Source: Acidobacteriaceae bacterium (GTDB lineage: Bacteria; Acidobacteriota; Terriglobia; Terriglobales; Acidobacteriaceae). Taken from it: 64,000 nt of DNA. Each line of letters opens with the position of its first letter. Position 1 is the stretch's first letter. Under the pieces are notes generated by a model. The model ran no database searches. It saw only the letters and a list, made by a program, of their open reading frames with translations, and was not told the origin of the DNA. Location: the NCBI GenBank assembly GCA_027449965.1, contig DAIDKP010000005.1, forward strand, positions 1 through 64,000, read 5' to 3'. Shown here in pieces: positions 27,725-36,012 of this stretch. The translations under genes were made by a program, and so were the position numbers.

Positions 27725-29005
27725 TCAAGCGGGCGCAAAAGGCATCTCGATGGAGCTGCTTTGCGGAGTAAACAGCCGGGCGCCATCGTCCGTAACATGC
27801 ATATCGTCTTCCAGACGTACGCCAAACTCTCCACGCAAATAAATTCCCGGTTCGTCCGAAAAAGTCATGTTCGCGTGAAGCGGCAACGGATTGCCCTGCA
27901 CCAGATACGGCCACTCGTGCATGTCCAGGCCAATCCCATGACCTACCCGATGCGTGAAATGCGCGTATCCAGGTCCAAAGCCGGCATCTGTGATCACCTT
28001 GCGAGCGGCGGTATCCACGGCACCGCACGGCACGCCCGGACGTGCTGCGGCAAGCGCAGCGCTCTGCGCACGATGCACCACATCAAAGACCTGCTTCATG
28101 CGATCCGTAGCCTTGCCAACGACGAAGGTCCGACTGATATCGGACTGGTATCCCTGCACGATGCAGCCATCATCCAAAAGCACCACGCTACCCTCGCGAA
28201 TCGTCTGCGGATCAGGCGATCCATGCGGCAAAGCCGAGTATGCATCCACCTGACAACTGGCTTCGCCCGGAAAGCCGGAACGCTCATAGCCGCCAGCGAT
28301 CCAGGAAGTAACCTGCCGATTGGTGACTCCCGCGGTAATGGATTCCCAGGCAGCTCGATAGACGGAAAGGGTGACGTCGTTGGCCAGTTGCATCAAAGCA
28401 AGCTCTGCAGCAGACTTGACCGCTCGGCACCCAGCAGTCACCGGCGTCGCACTCTCGAGCGTAAAAGCTGACACAGCGGTTCGAATGCCATCTGCAAAGA
28501 CAAACGGAACGCGTTCTTCGACTCCCAGTTTGCCGCTTCGGAGGCCAATGTCATTCAGCCCCTTCGCTACAAGCGCATAGGGATTTTCGTTTTCCTGCCA
28601 GGTGTAAACGCGCGAGAATTTTCCGCCGGGCGCATTCTGCATCAAATCTCGTGCCCGTTCCTCTTCAAAAGCTGGCGCAACGTAAAACGGTGCACCATTG
28701 CGCGGCAGCACGCAGACAAAAAGTCGCTCCGAGTTCCACCAGTGAATGCCAGTGAAGTAGACCAGCGACGACCCGCCGGCAAGCACGATAGCATCCAGAC
28801 CCGATCCTTGCATCTTCTGCTGCGCTCGTTCGTATCGCCTTTCGCGTTCCGTGAGTGAAATGGGCTGAGCTTCGGATCTGCGATTCGGCAACTTCATAAG
28901 CGCCGGGGGCAACGAAGACGATTGCGCATCCGCGATCAGTGAGTGGGTGGCCAGTGCAGGAAGAAGCAGACCGGGGGCACAGACAAACTGACGTCGATTT
29001 ATCAC
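27725..29005 (-). CDS. Tat-exported M24 metallopeptidase (Xaa-Pro aminopeptidase-like)
   Basis: A 426-residue peptidase. A GTG start at 29005 preceded by GAGGTGA is preferred over the ATG at 29044, because it places a twin-arginine signal (INRRQFVCAPGLLLPAL) at the N-terminus. The pita-bread metal ligands are all present: Asp in VVLLDDGC, Asp in SDISRTF, His in GHGIGLDMHE, Glu in SDEPGIY and Glu in RLEDDMH. It would remove N-terminal residues before proline from peptides in the periplasm. Folding in the cytoplasm with metal loaded explains Tat export. Confidence 0.9.
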   Translation of the reverse strand: MINRRQFVCAPGLLLPALATHSLIADAQSSSLPPALMKLPNRRSEAQPISLTERERRYERAQQKMQGSGLDAIVLAGGSSLVYFTGIHWWNSERLFVCVLPRNGAPFYVAPAFEEERARDLMQNAPGGKFSRVYTWQENENPYALVAKGLNDIGLRSGKLGVEERVPFVFADGIRTAVSAFTLESATPVTAGCRAVKSAAELALMQLANDVTLSVYRAAWESITAGVTNRQVTSWIAGGYERSGFPGEASCQVDAYSALPHGSPDPQTIREGSVVLLDDGCIVQGYQSDISRTFVVGKATDRMKQVFDVVHRAQSAALAAARPGVPCGAVDTAARKVITDAGFGPGYAHFTHRVGHGIGLDMHEWPYLVQGNPLPLHANMTFSDEPGIYLRGEFGVRLEDDMHVTDDGARLFTPQSSSIEMPFAPA

Positions 29006-29086
29006 ACTCACCTCAAAGCATTCTTCTGGCACAACTGGAATCAAGAAAAGAGAAGATCAGGCAAGCGGCAAACTGAGAATGGTTGT

Positions 29087-29791
29087 TTAACCATGCACGG
29101 AAACATCGGCGAAGGAGAGTACAGCCAGCCCACGCACCGGCCTGCCGTAGACGCGTGCAGGCTCAAAGATGCTGAAGAGAAGTTTATCTTCGATCGCCGA
29201 ACGCGTCCTGGAGTCGCTGGGCCCGGAGACAATTCGGTAATCATAGACAAGACCATCCGGATTGACATACGCTTCAACCACGATTGGAGCCGTCACATTG
29301 CCGATCGATCCATCTCCTTCAACAGCGGGTAGCTCATAAAGCAGACGGGGTGAAGTCGCAGCTCCCAGTGGCTCATCCAACGCAGCGGCTTTTTCCGGGC
29401 GCGCGAAAAGCCCTACCGTCAGCGCGACCGAACCAAGCAATAAGACTGCACTGGCTAATCCCATAGATAGTTGCAGAAGAAATGGGCCGATACTATTCGC
29501 CCAGAGTATCCTCCAGGCTGGAATAAGACCACTTTTACTGGCCCGACGCTCCTGATCCAGAGCAATGCGAATGCGAAGCGGCAGGTCGCGCGGTGCCTTC
29601 CCGGTAGCTTGTGACGTGTTGAGAACGGAGAGTGCGCGCAACAGCGACTCTTGTTCGTGAAATTCCGTAGCACAGTCCTTGCATTCGTCCAAATGCCGGT
29701 GAATCCTCTGCATCTCTTTGCCAGAGAGACGACCATCCAGGCATTCGCAAAAGCGAGAACGAATATTGCCGCATAGATGATTCAAAGTCAT
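29087..29791 (-). CDS. Zinc-finger anti-sigma factor fused to a TonB C-terminal-like domain
   Basis: A 234-residue membrane protein. Residues 1-60 hold a zinc anti-sigma (ZAS) domain with H33-x3-C37-x2-C40 and an upstream C15/C17. A membrane helix spans about 103-130. The periplasmic part from about 168 to 230 (VVEAYVNPDGLVYDYRIVSG, then FEPARVYGRPVRG) follows the pattern of TonB C-terminal domains: a strand, D-G-x-V, v-x-S-G, then F-x-P-A-x-x-x-G-x-P-V. It overlaps the sigma factor gene by four bases (ATGA) and should hold that sigma inactive. The TonB-like tail is unusual and suggests envelope sensing. Confidence 0.82.
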   Translation of the reverse strand: MTLNHLCGNIRSRFCECLDGRLSGKEMQRIHRHLDECKDCATEFHEQESLLRALSVLNTSQATGKAPRDLPLRIRIALDQERRASKSGLIPAWRILWANSIGPFLLQLSMGLASAVLLLGSVALTVGLFARPEKAAALDEPLGAATSPRLLYELPAVEGDGSIGNVTAPIVVEAYVNPDGLVYDYRIVSGPSDSRTRSAIEDKLLFSIFEPARVYGRPVRGLAVLSFADVSVHG

Positions 29792-30480
29792 GATGCCTCC
29801 TGGCGGTGCATGACTCCGGGGGGAGCGGTGAAACAGGCTTGAGTTGTCTTCGCACGCTTCAGAATCTGGCGCAGGCTGCTCCGCCCGCGCGCCAGACGGG
29901 ATTTCACGGTGCCGACGTGAATGCCCAGCATCTGCGCAACTTCCTCATAGGAAAACCCTTCCACATCACGCAAAATGACAGTCATCCGAAATGGCTCGGG
30001 AAGCTTTTGCAAAGCATCTTGAAGCCTCTGGTGGGCTTCCCGCTGGAAGAGCATCTCATCGGGCTTGTCAGCAGGGTCTTCAAGCATATCCATCAGACGC
30101 AGTCTTTCATCCCCATCATCGCTGCCGGTCTCTGTTTCCAGCGTGATCTCCTGCCGCTTGTGACGCGCCCACCAGCGACGCTGATTTAATCCCTCATGCA
30201 GCGCAATACGATATATCCAAGTGCAAAGCGAAGACTCCTGATGAAAACCGCCAATTCCGCGAAAAACCTTCACAAAAACTTCCTGCGTCAAGTCAGCGGC
30301 ATCTGCCGGATCACGAACCGTACGCACCAGCAAGCTGTAAATAGGCTGGTGATACCGCGTGATGAGCCAGGCAAACGCATCCTCTGAGCCGGCCTGTAGC
30401 TCCTGAATAAGCGCCGCTTCCGGCGCATTCCCCGCGATCACACTGGTCAAATTCCCCAAATCCCACTCCCCCGAGGACAA
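29788..30480 (-). CDS. ECF RNA polymerase sigma factor
   Basis: A sigma-70 family ECF factor of up to 230 residues. Region 2 is clear (LITRYHQPIYSLL, DAADLTQEVFVKVFRG, CTWIYRIALHE) and region 4 too (LPEPFRMTVILRDVEG, EEVAQMLGIHVGTVKSRL). The first codon is uncertain: TTG at 30480, or GTG at 30441, which has GGGGA upstream and gives a more typical length. It is co-transcribed with its anti-sigma factor. Targets are unknown. Divergent from msrB, which could be a target of the regulon, but no evidence in the sequence shows this. Confidence 0.92.
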   Translation of the reverse strand: MSSGEWDLGNLTSVIAGNAPEAALIQELQAGSEDAFAWLITRYHQPIYSLLVRTVRDPADAADLTQEVFVKVFRGIGGFHQESSLCTWIYRIALHEGLNQRRWWARHKRQEITLETETGSDDGDERLRLMDMLEDPADKPDEMLFQREAHQRLQDALQKLPEPFRMTVILRDVEGFSYEEVAQMLGIHVGTVKSRLARGRSSLRQILKRAKTTQACFTAPPGVMHRQEAS

Positions 30481-30633
30481 AATCCATTGCCAACACCTTA
30501 ACTCAGACGACTATCTTCTGGCATCAAAAATCGCCAAGGGATGGCGGATTTGCAGCAGATTTCGGAATTCACTGTACGCTACACTGGAAGCGAACCCGCG
30601 GCGTTAGATCCCTCCGCCTTCAGAGGAAATGAT

Positions 30634-31056
30634 ATGACCAAGCCAGTTTCAGAACGCTTGACCGTTCCACCAATGAAACGAAGCGAAGCGGAGTGGCGCG
30701 CGATGCTCACGCCAGAGCAATACCATGTGCTACGGGAAAAAGGTACTGAGCGTCCCTACACCGGAGCGTTGACGCAGAATCACGACACCGGCAACTATCA
30801 CTGCGCAGGCTGCGGCGCCTTGCTTTTCACCAGCGATACCAAGTTCGATTCCGGCTGCGGATGGCCCAGCTTTTACCTGCCCGCAGACAGTACTGGCATC
30901 GCCGAAGATGAAGATTTGAGCTATGGCATGCGCCGCATCGAGGTTACCTGTGCGCAATGTGGCGGACACCTGGGCCACGTCTTCCCCGACGGACCCAAAC
31001 CAACAGGGCTTCGCTACTGCATCAACTCTGCCTCACTCACCTTCGAACGTCGCTGA
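30634..31056 (+). CDS. msrB: Peptide-methionine (R)-S-oxide reductase MsrB
   Basis: A 140-residue cytoplasmic repair enzyme that reduces methionine-R-sulfoxide in proteins. Start at ATG 30634 with AGAGGAA. Two zinc pairs C57-x2-C60 and C106-x2-C109, a second redox Cys C75 (SGCGWPSF) and the catalytic C129 in RYCINSASL are all present. Other signatures are [16 protein letters not shown] and HLGHVFPDG. It stands alone, divergent from the sigma-factor operon. Confidence 0.95.
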   Translation: MTKPVSERLTVPPMKRSEAEWRAMLTPEQYHVLREKGTERPYTGALTQNHDTGNYHCAGCGALLFTSDTKFDSGCGWPSFYLPADSTGIAEDEDLSYGMRRIEVTCAQCGGHLGHVFPDGPKPTGLRYCINSASLTFERR

Positions 31057-31077
31057 GTCTTCAAGGCCAGTTTTCGC

Positions 31078-31105
31078 TTGAAAACCCGGATACTGCGCGT
31101 ATGCT
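31078..31105 (+). promoter_or_regulatory. Promoter with start point at the beta-lactamase-like ATG
   Basis: TTGAAA at 31078-31083, a 16-base spacer, TATGCT at 31100-31105. The RNA start is expected about seven bases on, at 31112, exactly the A of ATG, and no ribosome site is visible. The mRNA is probably leaderless. Confidence 0.6.
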
Positions 31106-31111
31106 GTGGCT

Positions 31112-32143
31112 ATGTTTTTCAAACGAGTATTGCACACTGTTCTCGCGACAGCCATCCTGATGCTTCCCCTGAGCCTGCGCGCGATCGGCACTGGACCGAG
31201 GGTGACGGAGAAAGATCACGCACTGGAGACTCAACTCGCAGCGATTGCAGCCGCCCACCATGGGCGGCTGACGGTGTTTGCTGAGAATCTGAAAACCGGC
31301 AAGACGGCCGCCTTGAATGCCGATGAGCCAGTGCAGACAGCCTCGGTGATCAAGCTGACCATCCTGCTCCATGCTGCAGAGGAGCTACGCGCCGGACAGG
31401 CTTCGCTGGAGGATAAACTGGTGCTGACCCCGGAGAATCAGGCACCAGGCTCCGGTGTGCTTGATGACCTGGATACGCCCCTGACGCTGACCTTGCGGGA
31501 CGTGCTGACACTGATGGTGGTCTTGAGCGATAACACGGCAACCAATATGGCGATTGATCGCTTTGGGCTGAAGTCAATCAACGCAACCATCCTTGCCGCG
31601 GGTTTGCACAATACGTGGCTTTACAAGAAAGTCTTCCGCCCGGCTACTGAGCCGATGCCTGCAGATCAACCACAATTTGGCCTGGGTAAAACAACGGCGC
31701 GCGAGATGGCGTCTGTGATGGCGCGCCTGGTGGAGTGCAGACTCGACCTGAACGACGGACCGCCCCTACCGAAAGATGGCCCAATCTGCGGCGCAATATT
31801 GACGATGCTGCGAGAACAACAGGATCGCGACGGATTGCCACGCTATCTGGAGACGTTGGACACCAGCGAGCAAGGCTCGGCTATCGGGAACAAGACCGGC
31901 GCTTTGGACGCCGTGCGCAACGACGTTGCGGTGATTGCATCGAAATCGGGACCAATTGTGATTGCCGCTTTTACGCAATCCAATACCGACCAGCGCTGGA
32001 CGGGCGACAATGAGGCCGAAAAGACATTGGGACGAGTGGGCAAAGCAGTCGTGGAGGCATGGTCGCCACAAGGGCTAGATCCTTCCGTGATGAATTGGAA
32101 AAATCCGCTGGCACAATCCGCCATGGCATCACCTGCTCCATAA
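31112..32143 (+). CDS. Class A beta-lactamase-like serine hydrolase, exported
   Basis: A 343-residue protein with a signal peptide (residues 1-24, LATAILMLPLSLRA). It has the active-site S-x-x-K (S78-V-I-K81 in TASVIKLTIL), the SDN motif (VVLSDNTATN), an omega-loop with a Glu (PATEPMPAD) and K-T-G (IGNKTGALDA). It could hydrolyse beta-lactams or be a related peptidoglycan amidohydrolase; sequence alone cannot decide. An in-frame GTG at 31106 is the alternative start, but the promoter position favours ATG 31112. It converges on the Oar-like receptor gene. Confidence 0.88.
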   Translation: MFFKRVLHTVLATAILMLPLSLRAIGTGPRVTEKDHALETQLAAIAAAHHGRLTVFAENLKTGKTAALNADEPVQTASVIKLTILLHAAEELRAGQASLEDKLVLTPENQAPGSGVLDDLDTPLTLTLRDVLTLMVVLSDNTATNMAIDRFGLKSINATILAAGLHNTWLYKKVFRPATEPMPADQPQFGLGKTTAREMASVMARLVECRLDLNDGPPLPKDGPICGAILTMLREQQDRDGLPRYLETLDTSEQGSAIGNKTGALDAVRNDVAVIASKSGPIVIAAFTQSNTDQRWTGDNEAEKTLGRVGKAVVEAWSPQGLDPSVMNWKNPLAQSAMASPAP

Positions 32144-32187
32144 AACGTCTCTGCCGGTATGAATTGAATTGACTCTGTTACCAAACT

Positions 32188-35100
32188 TCAGTAAATCAGC
32201 TTCATAGACAATTGAATCTGGCGTGAGGTGCCGGCAGTCTTGCTGATCTCGCCAAATCCAGCTCCGACGATTGTGTTTGCGGGCAGCCCCATATCCACAA
32301 TGTTGAAGAGATTGAAAAACTCTCCGCGAAACTGCATATCCACCAGTTCCGAGCCGCTTTTTCGGTGCCCGTAGGGCGTGTCCTTGATGAGCGCAAAGTC
32401 GTAGTCGTAATAGGCAGGACCGCGAAAAGTGTTGCGACCCAGTGTGCCGAAACGCCCCTGGTTTGGCCCTGTACCTCCGGGTATATGAATGGGAATCGAA
32501 AAGTACGATGCGTTGTCTGCTCCCAGACCAAAATAGTCTTCGCGCTTCTTTCGTGCAGTGGAGAGCTGGGGCTTACCCACCTGATCCGGGCGATCAACCC
32601 CATTCGAACCATAGCCTGTTTGTTGAATTCCGGAGAGCACTGTAAACGGCGACCCACTGGCGATGCTGGAGATACTTAACAACTCCCAGCCCGAAGTCAC
32701 ACCGGTGCGCAACGAATGCAACAGTCCTATCTGATTCAGATGAAGATCCTGTGCCACGCTGAGGGTAAAGCTGTGCGTCACGTCGAACGTGGATGGACCC
32801 TTCTCTGCGTGTGTATTGGTAGGGTTCTGTGGAAATGCCGGGGCTACTGCACCGGTTCCGCCAGAGATAAATCCGCCAGAGACTGAACTGGTATCGTCAA
32901 TCGACTTTGACCACGAGTAGCCCGCCTGTACGCCTGGCCCGCCATGTGCAAATGTACCTTGCAGTGAGGTTTGCAATGCGTGATAGGTGGAGTGCGAAGT
33001 ATTGGTAATCACCTGCTCCAGTCCAAAGCCACCAATGATGTTTCCACTGCTGTCAAAGGTCGTGTACGGCGCTTCAGCAGGACCCGCGCCAAGATATGCA
33101 TTTGGAAATGCCTCACGCGGCAGATGGACTCCTGCCGTACCCACATAAGCAGCATCGGCAACCAGATTTCCAATCTTATGCTCGAATCCGAGAGTCCACG
33201 TATACAGCCACGCATTGCCAAACCTGGGATCGATGGAGCTTAGCGCCAGAGGCGAAACAGCCTTGGAAGGCGTGAGTGCGGCAAGATCCTGCTCGTAGCG
33301 ATTCAGATCCATCACTGTATTCGCGGGCACGGCTTTGGTGTTTCCACTTGCAAAGATATTGGCTCCTTGTGGCGTATAGACATTCGGGAGTTCGTTCGGC
33401 GTGATCTGGTAGCCGTAAGGAATCGGCGCGCCCGAAGCAGAAGTCAGATGAGGATAGACAACGAAGGGTGTTGAGCCAGTGAGGAAGTTGTCTTGCCAGA
33501 TGTTTGGTGGAATGATGGTGATGCCGCCACCGGCGTGGACCTGAAATCCTCTGGGCGCTGCCCAGCTAAGCTGCACACGGGGCATGAACCCATTTTTCTG
33601 GAAGCGATAGCCAGGCTGAGGGTTGATGAGATATTCCTGCTGGATGCCCCCTCCGGGCGTAGGCGTGAAGCTAAGACCTGAGGTGCGGTGGGCCCGCTCG
33701 GAGATGGGTGTATACAACTCCCAGCGCAGTCCGTAGTCGAGCGTGAGTACCGGGTTCATTCGCCACGTGTCCTGCGCATACAGTGCCCAGGCATTCCGAT
33801 TGATGGCAGCCGGACCGATATGCGCGCCGTTGGAAAAATATGGCGGCGCAACGGCAACGGTGTACTGGAATGGACTGCCGACGAGAAAGCTGCTGAGCGT
33901 ATCTGGCAGGGGGTTGCCTGGCTGCACATCATGCTGACCGCTTGCCGAGCGAATGTACACGGGCGAATACGCTGTGCCTCCTCCGAAGTCATACTCACCG
34001 TTGGGACTGATGCCAAAGTATGTGGTGTCGCGGTTCAGCCTCGCTTCGCCACCAAACTGCATCAGATGACTGCCGCGCGTCCAGGTGAAGGATTGTTGGC
34101 CCTGAAAAAGATTTCCAAATGCGCTCATGACAGAGCCGCCAGCCGAGTCGAATGGCTCAAAGAGGCCGTCGTTGAATTTCACCGCCGGGTCAGTGTGGTC
34201 GGGCGTCGGAAAACCGGGTGTTGTTCGCGTAGCACTGAGCGAGGTGCTGAAGATAAAGTGAGGTGTTACCTCATGGCGCAGATTGATGAGTCCATTGGAC
34301 TGGTGATCCACATATTGAATCCCAAAAGCTGGATCGATCGTTGTCTGATCTGGATTCGTCGTCGGACCGGTCAGATGATCCCACACATAGCGACCCATCA
34401 GTTGCGTTTTATCCGAAAGCTGCTCATCGATACGTAGAGAAAATTGGTTGGCGTTGGTAATCACCTTGGAGGAAGTTGCAAAGGTTTCTGCTCCGTATGC
34501 GCCGCTTGGAAGATTTGGAAGTGGATATCGCGCAAGAATTGCCGCAATTGCAGGATTCACCGGCACGTAGAGCGTGTCCGTCTGGCCAGGCGCAACCGTG
34601 ATCGTGTCCATGCCAGTCCGCTGCAATGCAGTGGGCACAGGCAGCACTTGCGTCGTTCCAAGAACCTGACGGAAGCCCTGATACTGGCCAAAATAAAATG
34701 TCTTTCCGTGACCATCGTAAAGATGGGGAACCACGACAGGTCCACCATTGGTGAAGCCAAATTCGTTGCGTCGAAATGGTGGCAGTCGTCCCGGATTGAT
34801 GGGCGAGGAGTAGTCAAAGTAGTTGCGCGCGTCAAAAGCCGAGTTTCGCACAAACTCAAAGATCGAGCCATGAAATCCTGCGCTGCCCGACCGGGTGATG
34901 ATGTTTGTAAAGCCAGAGGCTCCGCGACCAATCTGCGCGGGCATCCAGCCGGAACTCGACTGAATGCTGTCAATTGCGTCCACGTCAAAGTTGGTGAACG
35001 TCGCGCCACCCATCTCAGGATCGCTGATGTCCGCGCCGTCCATGGCGAACGTGGCTTCTACTCCACGCTGACCATCGATGGCAAACTGTTGCGTGAAGTT

Positions 35101-35685
35101 GGTCGCCCCGTTCGTATCCGTCATAGTGCCCGCAGCCAACAAGAGCAACTGGCTGAAGTCGCGCTTGTTCAGCGGCAGACTGCTCACATCCTTCCCGGAA
35201 AGATCCTCGCCGCTGGTCGCCTCCACGCGCTGGCTTCCCGTCACTTCCAGATCACCTTGCGTGGTGATCGTAATGATAAGGTTGCCGGCTAATCCACTAC
35301 TCAGTATCCAGGGCAGTACAACACGTTGACTGCCAGCATAGCCTCTTCTTCCCCGCTCGACCGTCAGTCGATAACTTCCCGGCGTGATCTCTTGAAAGCG
35401 AAATTCCCCATCCGAGCCTGACAGCGCGCGCGTGCGTTTGCCCGATACCGATTCCAGCTGAATCTGGGCGCCAACGACAGGCGCGCCGTTGGCATCTCGA
35501 AGTTGTCCTATGCAGATAATGGAACCAGGTGTTGTTGCTGCCTGACGTGCAGCGGCAATGTGTCCGGTGAAAACACCGAGAAAAAGAATCGCGAAGACTA
35601 GCATGAAACTCTTGAGATGGGAACGCCGAGAACTGAACGATTCTGAACAATCGTTTGCTTTATCGTACTCATAAACTTCTCTCAT
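32188..35685 (-). CDS. Oar-like TonB-dependent receptor with carboxypeptidase-regulatory domain
   Basis: A very large outer-membrane protein, about 1165 residues from ATG 35685. The frame remains open to 35895, but a good promoter at 35738-35766 places the RNA start below that. A signal helix (MLVFAILFLGVFTGHIAAA) is followed by a CarboxypepD_reg-like domain (QLRDANGAPVVGAQIQLESV, FRFQEITPGSYRLTVERG), then a plug (VSSLPLNKRDFSQLLLLAAG, GADISDPEMGG) and a long barrel. The last residues are QLSMKLIY. This architecture is typical of acidobacterial Oar-like receptors for oligosaccharides or peptides. Substrate unknown; neighbours suggest polysaccharide. Confidence 0.9.
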   Translation of the reverse strand: MREVYEYDKANDCSESFSSRRSHLKSFMLVFAILFLGVFTGHIAAARQAATTPGSIICIGQLRDANGAPVVGAQIQLESVSGKRTRALSGSDGEFRFQEITPGSYRLTVERGRRGYAGSQRVVLPWILSSGLAGNLIITITTQGDLEVTGSQRVEATSGEDLSGKDVSSLPLNKRDFSQLLLLAAGTMTDTNGATNFTQQFAIDGQRGVEATFAMDGADISDPEMGGATFTNFDVDAIDSIQSSSGWMPAQIGRGASGFTNIITRSGSAGFHGSIFEFVRNSAFDARNYFDYSSPINPGRLPPFRRNEFGFTNGGPVVVPHLYDGHGKTFYFGQYQGFRQVLGTTQVLPVPTALQRTGMDTITVAPGQTDTLYVPVNPAIAAILARYPLPNLPSGAYGAETFATSSKVITNANQFSLRIDEQLSDKTQLMGRYVWDHLTGPTTNPDQTTIDPAFGIQYVDHQSNGLINLRHEVTPHFIFSTSLSATRTTPGFPTPDHTDPAVKFNDGLFEPFDSAGGSVMSAFGNLFQGQQSFTWTRGSHLMQFGGEARLNRDTTYFGISPNGEYDFGGGTAYSPVYIRSASGQHDVQPGNPLPDTLSSFLVGSPFQYTVAVAPPYFSNGAHIGPAAINRNAWALYAQDTWRMNPVLTLDYGLRWELYTPISERAHRTSGLSFTPTPGGGIQQEYLINPQPGYRFQKNGFMPRVQLSWAAPRGFQVHAGGGITIIPPNIWQDNFLTGSTPFVVYPHLTSASGAPIPYGYQITPNELPNVYTPQGANIFASGNTKAVPANTVMDLNRYEQDLAALTPSKAVSPLALSSIDPRFGNAWLYTWTLGFEHKIGNLVADAAYVGTAGVHLPREAFPNAYLGAGPAEAPYTTFDSSGNIIGGFGLEQVITNTSHSTYHALQTSLQGTFAHGGPGVQAGYSWSKSIDDTSSVSGGFISGGTGAVAPAFPQNPTNTHAEKGPSTFDVTHSFTLSVAQDLHLNQIGLLHSLRTGVTSGWELLSISSIASGSPFTVLSGIQQTGYGSNGVDRPDQVGKPQLSTARKKREDYFGLGADNASYFSIPIHIPGGTGPNQGRFGTLGRNTFRGPAYYDYDFALIKDTPYGHRKSGSELVDMQFRGEFFNLFNIVDMGLPANTIVGAGFGEISKTAGTSRQIQLSMKLIY

Positions 35686-35737
35686 CGTGTTTATCGCCAG
35701 AAACGCTCTTTCTTGGGTTGCCTGCTGGAACCTGCTT

Positions 35738-35766
35738 AATATACTCACGAACCATGCGCCGGTCAA
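35738..35766 (-). promoter_or_regulatory. Promoter of the Oar-like receptor gene
   Basis: On the minus strand, TTGACC (35766-35761), a 17-base spacer, TATATT (35743-35738). Transcription would start near 35731, 46 bases before the chosen ATG. The remaining 250 bases back to the next gene's stop at 36013 contain no other feature that I can support. Confidence 0.75.
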
Positions 35767-36012
35767 ATGCAATCTATGACGGAGCAAAATACGACTGCGG
35801 AACCCTAACTCGCTAAGTATCTGCTCCATCCATTCCACAGCTTCAACACATGACCGGCTGAAATATTTCAGCGCGTACAACAGAAATCGTTGCACGCGCT
35901 GGAGGATTTGTTCCGCAAATCAACTGCGGCGGAAGCCAACTTCATGAATTTCTGAGACCCGAAAACGTACTGGATGAAACCAATTCACGAACTCAGTTTT
36001 GAGAATCTCCAC

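Noticed and set aside
35686-35895. 70-residue N-terminal extension of the first Oar-like receptor
   Set aside because: A promoter with a 17-base spacer lies inside it at 35738-35766, and a signal sequence follows the downstream ATG.
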